This document shows, piece by piece, positions 16,529-24,085 of a stretch of 64,000 nucleotides of DNA. Where the stretch lies: positions 1-64,000 of the forward strand of contig JAABRO010000054.1 in NCBI GenBank assembly GCA_011390885.1. Reading direction: 5' to 3'. The first letter of the stretch is position 1. Each line of letters starts with the position of its first letter. The notes under the pieces are model-generated. The model was not told where the DNA came from, made no database searches, and saw only the letters and a program-made list of their open reading frames with translations. Made by a program: the position numbers and the translations under genes. Origin of the DNA: Gemmatimonas sp. Lineage in GTDB: Bacteria > Gemmatimonadota > Gemmatimonadetes > Gemmatimonadales > Gemmatimonadaceae.

Positions 16529-17408
16529 CGTGTCGCGTCCGGTCACCGCCAGTGCGCCGTCTGAAGCTGGCAGCGCGGCGAGGGCGCACCTCACCCCGGC
16601 CGTCGCGCTGCGCGCCGTCGACGCCGCCGAGGACACGCGTAGCGGCAGCGCCGTGCCCATCAGCACGCACGGCCTCGAGGCCTCATACGGATCCGTACGC
16701 GCGGTGCGCGAAGCGACGCTCACGTTCACGGCCGGCCGCGTGACGGCCATCATCGGCCCGTCCGGCTGCGGGAAGTCCACGCTGCTGCGCTGCCTCAACC
16801 GGCTGCACGAAACCGTTCCGTCGGCACGCGTGCGCGGCGACGTGCGGATCGGCGGCGAGAGCATCTATGCGGCCGGCGTGAACGCGATCGCCGTGCGCCG
16901 CGGCATCGGGTTCGTCGCGCAGCGGCCCACCCCCTTCCCGACGATGTCCATTCGCGAGAACGTGGTGGCTGGACTGCAGGTGCTCGGCATCCGTGCAACC
17001 GGCAGTGAACTCGACGACCGGGTGGAGGAGGTGCTGCAGCGTACCGGGCTGTGGAACGAGGTCGCCGACCGACTCGACGGCAACCCGATGTCGCTCTCAG
17101 GCGGACAGCAGCAGCGCCTCTGCCTCGCGCGGGCCCTCGCACCGGCCCCGCGCGTGCTGCTGCTCGACGAACCCACTGCGGCCCTCGATCCGGGGAGCAC
17201 GCAGCGCATCGAGGAACTGGTCTACGCCCTGCGCGGCGACGTCACGGTCGTGATCGTCACGCACAACATGCAGCAGGCCGCGCGCGTCTCCGATCACACG
17301 GCCTTCATGCTCGCCGGTGAGCTCGTGGAGGTGGGACCGACGCGGCTCCTGTTCACTGCGCCGGTCGATCGGCGCACCGAGGCCTACGTGACGGGCCGCT
17401 TCGGGTGA
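16521..17408 (+). CDS. pstB: Phosphate ABC transporter ATPase PstB, first copy
   Basis: ATPase of the Pst importer, 295 residues. Residues 1-45 are a non-conserved, disordered-looking extension absent from the second copy. Walker [10 protein letters not shown] is at 79-87, Q-loop [12 protein letters not shown] is unusual (the second copy has [11 protein letters not shown]), followed by signature LSGGQQQR and Walker [13 protein letters not shown]. It overlaps pstA by 8 bp and pstB2 by 4 bp. The two copies share the ending TEAYxTGRFG, so they arose by duplication and then diverged. Confidence 0.93.
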   Translation: MTDVSRPVTASAPSEAGSAARAHLTPAVALRAVDAAEDTRSGSAVPISTHGLEASYGSVRAVREATLTFTAGRVTAIIGPSGCGKSTLLRCLNRLHETVPSARVRGDVRIGGESIYAAGVNAIAVRRGIGFVAQRPTPFPTMSIRENVVAGLQVLGIRATGSELDDRVEEVLQRTGLWNEVADRLDGNPMSLSGGQQQRLCLARALAPAPRVLLLDEPTAALDPGSTQRIEELVYALRGDVTVVIVTHNMQQAARVSDHTAFMLAGELVEVGPTRLLFTAPVDRRTEAYVTGRFG

Positions 17409-18205
17409 CCGCGCCTCTCGACCGGCCGGACGCATCCGCCCGCCCCGCCGCGCGCGGTCGCGTCGAACTCGATCAGTGGTCCGTGTGGTTCGGCGCGACG
17501 GCCGCGCTGCAGGACGTGTCCCTCGCCATCGCACCCGGCGGCGTGACGGCGCTGATCGGCCCGTCGGGGTGCGGCAAGTCCACCCTGCTCCGCTCGATCA
17601 ACCGGCTCGACGACGCCACCGTCGGCATCCGCCACGCCGGCCACATCCGGCTCGATGGCGAGGATGTGCACGACCCGCGCACCGACACCTCCGTGCTCCG
17701 GCAGCGGGTCGGGATGGTGTTCCAGCGCTCGAACCCATTCCCGCGCTCGGTCTTCGACAACGTCGTCTACGGCCCGCGCCTCAACGGCGAGACGGACCGG
17801 CGCACCCTCGAGGAGATCGCCGAGCGGTCCCTGCGCCGCGCCGCACTGTGGGACGAGGTGAAGGACCGACTGCGCGACTCGGCGCTGCGCCTCTCCGGCG
17901 GCCAGCAGCAGCGACTCTGCATCGCGCGCGCCCTCGCCAACGATCCGGGCGTCCTGCTCCTCGACGAACCCGCCAGCGCGCTTGATCCGCTCGCCACGAC
18001 GCGCATCGAGGAATTGCTTTACGACTTGCGGCGCGAGGTCACGATCGTCATCGTGACGCACAACCTGCAGCAGGCCGCCCGCGTGAGCGATCGCACGGCC
18101 TTCCTGCTCGCCGGCCGCCTCGTCGAAGTGGACGAGACCGCGCGGCTCTTCACGAGCCCGCGCGAGGCGCGCACGGAAGCCTACATCACGGGACGGTTCG
18201 GCTGA
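17405..18205 (+). CDS. pstB: Phosphate ABC transporter ATPase PstB, second copy
   Basis: 266 residues, closer to the standard PstB length and sequence than its neighbour. Walker [10 protein letters not shown] (52-60), Q-loop [19 protein letters not shown], signature [15 protein letters not shown] and Walker [13 protein letters not shown] are intact. GTG 17405 overlaps the pstB1 stop (GTGA) and its own stop shares one base with the phoU ATG (TGATG). Having both ATPases between one pstA and one phoU suggests either a PstB1-PstB2 heterodimer or two alternative ATPases. Confidence 0.93.
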   Translation: MTAPLDRPDASARPAARGRVELDQWSVWFGATAALQDVSLAIAPGGVTALIGPSGCGKSTLLRSINRLDDATVGIRHAGHIRLDGEDVHDPRTDTSVLRQRVGMVFQRSNPFPRSVFDNVVYGPRLNGETDRRTLEEIAERSLRRAALWDEVKDRLRDSALRLSGGQQQRLCIARALANDPGVLLLDEPASALDPLATTRIEELLYDLRREVTIVIVTHNLQQAARVSDRTAFLLAGRLVEVDETARLFTSPREARTEAYITGRFG

Positions 18206-18897
18206 TGGTCGATGCACCGGGCGGCTACCGCCACTTTCACGACGATCTCGCGCTCCTCAAGACGCGCCTGCTCGAGATGTCGGAGCGCGCCGAGTCGCTG
18301 GTCGAGCTGGCCATCGACTCCCTGCTCGAGCGTGATCGTGCTAAGGCGGAGGCCGTCATCGAGAGCGACCGCGAACTCGATCGCATGGAAGTGGAGGTCG
18401 AGCAGCTCGCGATCTCGCTGCTGGCGCTGCAGCAGCCCATGGCGCGCGACCTGCGCTTCCTCATCGGCGCGATCAAGGTGTCGAGCGACGTGGAGCGCAT
18501 CGGCGACCACGCCGTGAACATCGCGCAGTGCACCGAACGCCTCGTGGACCAGCGCCTCGCGGTGCCCCCCACGCCCGCACTAGCCGACATGGCGCGCCGC
18601 GCCCGTCGCATGCTGAGCGACGCGCTCGACGCCTTCATTCGCGGCGATGGCGCGCTGGGCCGCGCCATCGGCAAGGCCGATGACGAAGTCGATGCCTTTC
18701 ACGAAGGCATCTTCCGGCTGCTGCTCACGCACATGATGTCCGACGCGCGCACGATCAACGCGTCGCTCGAACTGCTGCTCGTCTCGCGCAACCTCGAGCG
18801 CGTGGCCGACCTGGCCACCAACATCGGCGAGAACGCCGTATACCTCGCCGAGGGGAAGCAGATCCGTCACCGCTTCGACGAGATCGCCGAGCGGTAG
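18205..18897 (+). CDS. phoU: Phosphate signalling protein PhoU
   Basis: Links PstSCAB to the PhoR kinase and keeps the Pho regulon off in phosphate excess. Its 230 residues form two repeats of a three-helix bundle. Metal-cluster motifs of the type ExxxDxxxD are visible (VIESDRELDRME and IGKADDEVDAFHE), with SSDVERIGDHAVNIA and SRNLERVADLATNIGE in the two halves. It is the last gene of the pst operon and is coupled to pstB2. Confidence 0.96.
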   Translation: MVDAPGGYRHFHDDLALLKTRLLEMSERAESLVELAIDSLLERDRAKAEAVIESDRELDRMEVEVEQLAISLLALQQPMARDLRFLIGAIKVSSDVERIGDHAVNIAQCTERLVDQRLAVPPTPALADMARRARRMLSDALDAFIRGDGALGRAIGKADDEVDAFHEGIFRLLLTHMMSDARTINASLELLLVSRNLERVADLATNIGENAVYLAEGKQIRHRFDEIAER

Positions 18898-18951
18898 CGC
18901 GGCGGCCTCGTTCGCCGCAGGGTGCGATCGGCGGACCGGGCGCCGTCGGTC

Positions 18952-19707
18952 TCAGCCGCGCCCGCCGCTCCGCAGGAAGTCCGCGAACTCCGCCGGGAGG
19001 CCGGCCGCGATCACCTTGGCCGCGGCGCGTTCCACGTCGTACGCCACGCGTTCGATCCGCACCTGCAGCGCCCCCAGCTCGCTCACCGTGACGAGCACGT
19101 AGCCGGCGCGCGGGTCACCGTCCTTGGGGCGCCCGACGCTTCCGGTGTTCACGTAGTGCACGCCGTCCACCACGCGATGCCAGGGCTTGTGCGTGTGACC
19201 AAACGCCACGAGGTCGCCGTCTCGTGCCTCGACGGACGCGCCCATCTTGCGCAGGAAGTCGTCGGGTCGGTCTTCCGTCACGTAGATGAGGTTGCTGCTC
19301 GGATGGGCGTGCAGCAGCACCACGCGTGGCCCCGCGGTGTGGCCGCCGAGCGGTCGCAGGTCGAGCCGGAACGGCAGTGCGGCGAGCCGCGCCTTCGACG
19401 CGTCGCTCGTGTTCGCGAGCGTCCACGCGAAACTCTGGTGGGCGAGCTCCTCCTGGCGCGCATTCTCCGACCGGCAGCCGCAGTGCTTGTACGCGTGCGC
19501 CACCGTGCTGTCGTAGTTGCCGGCCACGCCCGGAATCGCTTCGGCGTCGAGGCGCGCGATCACGGCGTCCGGCTCGGCGGAGTATCCCACGAGGTCACCG
19601 AGGTGATACCGCGAGGCCGCAGGGTGTCGCGCACGGAGGTCGGCGAGCACGGCCTCGAGGGCGTCGAGATTCGCGTGGATGTCGGAGAGCAGCGCGAGGA
19701 TCGGCAT
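18952..19707 (-). CDS. Calcineurin-like metallophosphoesterase
   Basis: Two-metal phosphoesterase, 251 residues. Metal ligands appear in order: SDIHAN (8-13), GDLVGY (37-42), GNYD, HAHPS and GHTH. The YfcE/MJ0936-like layout suggests small phosphodiesters or phosphoproteins as substrates, but the substrate cannot be read from sequence. A Cys pair (HCGCRSE) is unusual. It is convergent with phoU and lies just downstream of an arsR gene on the same strand, 25 bp away, so the two may be cotranscribed. Its neighbours suggest a phosphate-related role. Confidence 0.9.
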   Translation of the reverse strand: MPILALLSDIHANLDALEAVLADLRARHPAASRYHLGDLVGYSAEPDAVIARLDAEAIPGVAGNYDSTVAHAYKHCGCRSENARQEELAHQSFAWTLANTSDASKARLAALPFRLDLRPLGGHTAGPRVVLLHAHPSSNLIYVTEDRPDDFLRKMGASVEARDGDLVAFGHTHKPWHRVVDGVHYVNTGSVGRPKDGDPRAGYVLVTVSELGALQVRIERVAYDVERAAAKVIAAGLPAEFADFLRSGGRG

Positions 19708-19732
19708 GACGCAGCGTTGGGGGTGACGAGAA

Positions 19733-20134
19733 TCAGCAGGGTGAGCGGCGGCGCAGGTCGCACGCCACGGCGCCCTCGGCGCGCTCAGCGGCCAGCCCGG
19801 CCTGCGAGGGCAGCGCCTCGCGCACCCACGCGAGCAGGCCGGCGTGCAGCGCGTCCACGGGCTCGCTCAGGCGGTAGTGCGCCAGCCGCGGCCCGCGCGT
19901 GGCCTCCACCCACCCGATCCGCCGCAGGTAGGCGAGGTGACGGGAGACGGTGGGCTGCGGCAGCCCGAGCACACCCACCAGGTCGCACACGCAGAGCTCC
20001 CCGGCGGCCAGCAGGTTGAGCAGGCGCACGCGCGTGGGATCGGCAAGGCCGGCCGCCAGTTCAGCGGCCCGCGCGGCGACCGACGGACTCTGCGCGTCGG
20101 CGGTTACCTGACTTTCATATTCGGCTAGACGCAT
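19733..20134 (-). CDS. arsR: ArsR-family metalloregulatory repressor, second copy
   Basis: 133-aa winged-helix repressor with DPTRVRLL, metal motif CVCD and helix LPQPTVSRHLAYLRR. A third and fourth Cys lie at the C terminus (VACDL and RRSPC). I chose ATG 20134 over an in-frame TTG four codons earlier because GGAG lies six bases upstream of the ATG. Divergent from arsD-arsA, so it probably controls both directions from the 64-bp gap. It resembles arsR at 0.8-1.3 kb only in family-level motifs. Confidence 0.92.
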   Translation of the reverse strand: MRLAEYESQVTADAQSPSVAARAAELAAGLADPTRVRLLNLLAAGELCVCDLVGVLGLPQPTVSRHLAYLRRIGWVEATRGPRLAHYRLSEPVDALHAGLLAWVREALPSQAGLAAERAEGAVACDLRRRSPC

Positions 20135-20198
20135 ATATTTCTCCAAAGCGAATACTATCCGCCGCAGTCCTGCTCACGCAATCAGCCGAGGTCGTTCC
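20117..20198. promoter_or_regulatory. Divergent arsR / arsD-arsA control region
   Basis: It holds a TATTCG...CGAATA inverted pair (20118-20123 and 20149-20154), which overlaps the first codons and leader of arsR. On the minus strand there is a TAGTAT -10 candidate (complement at 20152-20157) and the GGAG ribosome site of arsR. A GAGG ribosome site precedes the arsD GTG. The inverted pair is a possible but imperfectly spaced ArsR operator. Confidence 0.35.
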
Positions 20199-20564
20199 GT
20201 GACACGCCGAGCCCTCCCTCAGTTCGACATCGCGCCCGGGCACACGCTCGACGGCGAGGTCGTGGTCTTCGACCCGGCCATGTGCTGCGAAACGGGCGTC
20301 TGCGGCCCCAGCGTCGACGAGTCACTGCTCACGGCGGCGCGCGACCTGCGCTGGCTCACGGCCCAGGGGGCAACCGTCACGCGCCACAACCTCGGGCAGG
20401 AGCCGACCGCCTTCGTGCACTACGAGCCGGTCCGTACGCTGCTCGCAGAGCGCGGCATGGACGCCTTGCCGGCCACCTGGGTGAACGGGCGGCTGCTCGT
20501 GTCCGGCCGCCACGCCACGCGCGACGAACTCCTCGCCGCCCTCGCACCCACGGCGACCGCGTGA
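20199..20564 (+). CDS. arsD: Arsenite metallochaperone ArsD
   Basis: Passes As(III) to the ArsA ATPase. 121 residues. The transfer site is intact: FDPAMCCETGVCG with Cys29, Cys30 and Cys35 matching the essential Cys12/13/18 of plasmid ArsD. The N terminus is about 17 residues longer than in the plasmid protein. The start is GTG 20199. Its stop overlaps the arsA GTG (GTGA), giving the tight coupling usual for arsD-arsA. Confidence 0.95.
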   Translation: MTRRALPQFDIAPGHTLDGEVVVFDPAMCCETGVCGPSVDESLLTAARDLRWLTAQGATVTRHNLGQEPTAFVHYEPVRTLLAERGMDALPATWVNGRLLVSGRHATRDELLAALAPTATA

Positions 20565-22369
20565 GCGCTGCCGAGCATCAGCACGTCGCCACGGCAATGG
20601 CCACCCGCGCGGCGTCGGTGTCCACCTCGGCTGACATCGCCGAGCAACTCGGCCTGACCACGCGCTTCAGCTTCTTCACCGGCAAGGGCGGTGTCGGCAA
20701 GACGACGACCGCCGCCGCCGTCGCCATCGCACTGGCTCGCCGCGGCGCGCCCACGCTGCTGGTGAGCACCGACCCTGCCTCGAATCTCGGCGACCTGCTC
20801 GGCATCGAGCGGGCCCGCGTGCCGACGCCCGTGCCGGAGCTCCCCGCGCTCTCGCTGCTCGACATCGACCCGGTCGCCGCGGCCGACGCCTATCGCGAGC
20901 GGGTGGTTGGGCCGGTGCGCGGCCTGCTCCCGGACGCCGCCATCCGGCAGATGGAGGAGCAACTATCGGGTGCATGCACCGTGGAAATCGCCGCCTTCGA
21001 CGAGTTCACGGCGCTGCTCACCGATCCGGCACTCTCCGAGCGTTTCGCGCACATCGTCTTCGACACCGCGCCCACCGGCCACACGCTGCGCCTTCTCGCG
21101 CTCCCCACCGCGTGGACCGGCTTCCTCGACACCGCGCAGCACGGCGCGTCGTGCCTCGGCCCGATGGCCGGCCTCGAGAAGCAGCGCGAGCGATACGCCG
21201 AGGCGGTGGCCGCACTCGCCGACCGGGCGCGCACCACGGTGGTCCTCGTCACGCGCGCCGAGACGTCGCCATTGGCGGAGGCGGCGCGCGCGTCGCACGA
21301 GCTCGCGGCGCTGGGCATGCGCGCGCAGCGCCTCGTGATCAACGCGATGCTCGACGCCGACCATGGCGACGCGGTGGCCCGCCAGTGGATCGCCCGGCAG
21401 CGGGCCGCCCTGCACGACATGCCGGCAGCGCTCCGCCCCCTGCCCACGCTCGAGCTGCCGGTGCGTGCCGGCTCACTGACAGGACTCGCCCCGCTCACCG
21501 CGCTCGCGCTCGCGCCCACGCAGCCGCCCCTCGAGGACAGCGACGCTTTGACCGCCGCGGACGCTTCCGCCGCGCCGTCGATCCCGGAGCTCCCCTCGAT
21601 CGAGGCGCTCGCGGCGGAACTCGCGGCGATCGGCCACGGCGCAGTGCTCACGATGGGCAAGGGAGGCGTCGGCAAGACCCGCGTCGCGACCACGCTCGCG
21701 GTGGCCCTCGCGGAGCGCGGCGTGCGCGTGCACCTGTCCACCACCGATCCCGCGGGACGCGCCTTCGAACTGCCTCTCGAGACATTGCCCACGCTGCGCG
21801 TGTCCCGCATCGACCCGGTGGTCGAAACCGCACGCTACGCCGACGAGGTGCTGGGAGCAGCCGGCACGCTGTCGCCGGAGGAACGCGCGCTCATCGAGGA
21901 GGACCTGCGATCGCCGTGCACCGAGGAGATCGCCGTGTTCAAGGCGTTTGCGCGCGTGCTCGCCGAGGCGACGCATGACATCGTGGTCCTCGACACGGCG
22001 CCCACCGGACACACGATCCTCCTGCTCGACGCCGCGCAGGCATACCATCGCGACGTGCTGCGAGGCAGCGGCACCATGCCCGCCGAGGTGACTGCGCTGC
22101 TGCCTCGCCTGCGCGATCCGTCGTTCACGCGCGTGCTCGTGGTTGCCCTCGCCGAGGCGACGCCGGTGGCGGAGGCCGAGCGCCTCGAGCTGGACTTGGT
22201 GCGCGCCGGAATCCATCCGTTCGGCTGGGTGCTGAACAGCCTGCTTTCGCGCACCGACACGCGGCACCCTGCGCTGCAGGCCCGCGCGGCCGGCGAAGCG
22301 GTGCACGTGGCACGAGCGTGTGCGAACGGCCGACGTGTCTGGGCGATGCCCTGGTCGGCGCACCCGTGA
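20561..22369 (+). CDS. arsA: Arsenite-stimulated ATPase ArsA (two-domain)
   Basis: Soluble ATPase that energises arsenite efflux. About 602 residues with two homologous halves, each with a P-loop: GKGGVGKTTTAAA and GKGGVGKTRVATT. The three As(III) ligands of ArsA are in place: Cys in SGACTVEIAAFDEF, in GASCLGPMAG, and in RSPCTEEIAVFKAF. The signature DTAPTGHT occurs in both halves. The start GTG 20561 overlaps the arsD stop; an ATG 36 bp later is an alternative. No ArsB or Acr3 pump gene is present nearby, so the membrane partner must be elsewhere. Confidence 0.95.
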   Translation: MSAAEHQHVATAMATRAASVSTSADIAEQLGLTTRFSFFTGKGGVGKTTTAAAVAIALARRGAPTLLVSTDPASNLGDLLGIERARVPTPVPELPALSLLDIDPVAAADAYRERVVGPVRGLLPDAAIRQMEEQLSGACTVEIAAFDEFTALLTDPALSERFAHIVFDTAPTGHTLRLLALPTAWTGFLDTAQHGASCLGPMAGLEKQRERYAEAVAALADRARTTVVLVTRAETSPLAEAARASHELAALGMRAQRLVINAMLDADHGDAVARQWIARQRAALHDMPAALRPLPTLELPVRAGSLTGLAPLTALALAPTQPPLEDSDALTAADASAAPSIPELPSIEALAAELAAIGHGAVLTMGKGGVGKTRVATTLAVALAERGVRVHLSTTDPAGRAFELPLETLPTLRVSRIDPVVETARYADEVLGAAGTLSPEERALIEEDLRSPCTEEIAVFKAFARVLAEATHDIVVLDTAPTGHTILLLDAAQAYHRDVLRGSGTMPAEVTALLPRLRDPSFTRVLVVALAEATPVAEAERLELDLVRAGIHPFGWVLNSLLSRTDTRHPALQARAAGEAVHVARACANGRRVWAMPWSAHP

Positions 22370-22452
22370 TGCGTCAGCGCCGCACTGGCGTCCGGTCCCG
22401 ATCGTCGGCATGATGCAGGCATGACCCTGCCCCTCGCCCACACGCTCCGCGC

Positions 22453-24036
22453 ATGACCGACGCCCCCACCGCCGACCAGCGCATCGCGGCCATCGACATC
22501 GGGTCGAACTCCGTCCGACAGATCGTGGCCGACGTCTCCCCGACCGGGCAGATCCGGGTGGTGGACGAAATGAAGGCCATGCCACGTCTCGGTGAGGGGA
22601 TCGAGGCCACGGGGGCGCTGCAGCGCGCGGCGATCGACACCGGCACCGCGGCCGTGCACCGGATGGTCACGCTCGCGCGCACGCTGGGCGCCGAGCGCAT
22701 CGAGATCGTGGCCACGAGCGCCGTGCGCGATGCCTCGAACGCGCTCGACTTCACCAGCCGCATCCTGGCCGACACCGGCATTCCGGTGCGCGTGCTCAGC
22801 GGCGAGGAGGAGGCGCTGCTCTGCTTCCGCAGCGCGCTCGCGCACTTCGAACTTGGGGCAGGCCGCTCGCTCGTCATGGACATCGGCGGCGGGTCGCTGG
22901 AGCTCGTGCTCGCCAAGGACGGCCTCATCGAGCGCCTCGCGTCCCTGCCCTACGGCGCGGTGCGCATGACCGAGAAGTTCCTCGGTCCCGAGATCCGCCC
23001 ACGTGGCGTGCGTCGCCTGCGCGAACATGTGCGCGACGGACTGCGCCGCGCGATGCCGGTGAAGGACTGGCGCGGCGCGCAGGTGATCGGGTCGGGCGGC
23101 ACGTTCACCAACCTGGCCGGCATCGTGCTCAATCGCTCGAGCGTCTCGGCGCGCTCCACGCACGGCACGCGCATCACGCGCGTCGAACTCGAGCATGTAC
23201 TCGACTGGCTGCAGCGGCTCTCGCCGGAAGAGCGCGCCACGGTGCCCGGCCTCAATCCGGCACGCTCCGAGATCATCGTGGCCGGCCTCGCGGTGGCCGC
23301 CGAGGTGCTCGCGCGCTTCGACCCACGCGACCTGCTGGTGTCGGGCTACGGCATTCGCGAGGGGCTGCTGCTCGAGTCGGCGCGCGTGAAGCCCACCGTG
23401 GCCGATCCCGGCGCGGCGCGCGAACGCTCGGTGCGCCAGTTCGCGGAGCGCTGCCATTACGAGGCACCGCACGCGCTGCAGGTGCGCAAGCTGGCCCTGC
23501 AGCTGTTCGACGCATTGTCACCCCGTCTCGGGCTGCAGCCGGTGGACCGGCAAGTGCTGGCCGACGCGGCGCTGCTGCACGATGTGGGCTACCACATCAA
23601 CTACGAGAACCACCACAAGCACTCGTACCACCTGATCTCCCACGCGGAGCTGCTCGGCATGACGCCGGCGGAACAGGTGGCGATCGCGCACGTGGCGCGC
23701 TATCACCGCGGCGCGCCGCCCAAGCGCAAGCACCGGGCGTTCGCGCAGCTCGACCGCGTGCTGCGCGCCCGCATCGTGAAGCTGTCGGCGCTCCTGCGCT
23801 TCGCCGATGGTTTCGATCGCGGCCACGTGTGCGCCGTGGACCGCCTCGAGGTGCGCTGGACCGACGAGGCGGTGCGCGTGCAGGCGTTCCCCGCCGAGGG
23901 CGCACTCACGCTGCGCCTGGAGCTCTGGGGTGCGAGCCGCAAGCGGCAACTGCTCGAGGCGATTCTCGGACACCCGGTCACGGTCGTCGCCCCCGACGGC
24001 TCGGAGATCACCAGCTCCGACGACGAGGGCGAGTAG
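22453..24036 (+). CDS. ppx: Exopolyphosphatase / guanosine pentaphosphate phosphatase family (Ppx/GppA) with HD domain
   Basis: Cleaves terminal phosphate from polyphosphate, or pppGpp. 527 residues: an actin-like ATPase fold with DIGSNSVR (15-22), SGEEEALLCF, MDIGGGSLELV and GSGGTFTNLA, then a C-terminal HD-type domain (from about 325) with DAALLHDVGYHINY and HSYHLI. This is the long Ppx form. It is convergent with ppk, so the enzymes that make and break polyphosphate are adjacent but separately transcribed. Polyphosphate or pppGpp preference cannot be settled from sequence. Confidence 0.92.
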   Translation: MTDAPTADQRIAAIDIGSNSVRQIVADVSPTGQIRVVDEMKAMPRLGEGIEATGALQRAAIDTGTAAVHRMVTLARTLGAERIEIVATSAVRDASNALDFTSRILADTGIPVRVLSGEEEALLCFRSALAHFELGAGRSLVMDIGGGSLELVLAKDGLIERLASLPYGAVRMTEKFLGPEIRPRGVRRLREHVRDGLRRAMPVKDWRGAQVIGSGGTFTNLAGIVLNRSSVSARSTHGTRITRVELEHVLDWLQRLSPEERATVPGLNPARSEIIVAGLAVAAEVLARFDPRDLLVSGYGIREGLLLESARVKPTVADPGAARERSVRQFAERCHYEAPHALQVRKLALQLFDALSPRLGLQPVDRQVLADAALLHDVGYHINYENHHKHSYHLISHAELLGMTPAEQVAIAHVARYHRGAPPKRKHRAFAQLDRVLRARIVKLSALLRFADGFDRGHVCAVDRLEVRWTDEAVRVQAFPAEGALTLRLELWGASRKRQLLEAILGHPVTVVAPDGSEITSSDDEGE

Positions 24037-24049
24037 CCCCCGATCGTCG

Positions 24050-24078
24050 CGCGCGCGCCATCGGTCCGGGCGCGCGCG
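24050..24078. terminator. Bidirectional hairpin between ppx and ppk
   Basis: A 10-bp CG-repeat stem (24050-24059 with 24069-24078) with a 9-base loop lies in the 49-bp gap between two convergent genes. No T tract is visible on either side. Confidence 0.5.
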
Positions 24079-24085
24079 TGGTGAT

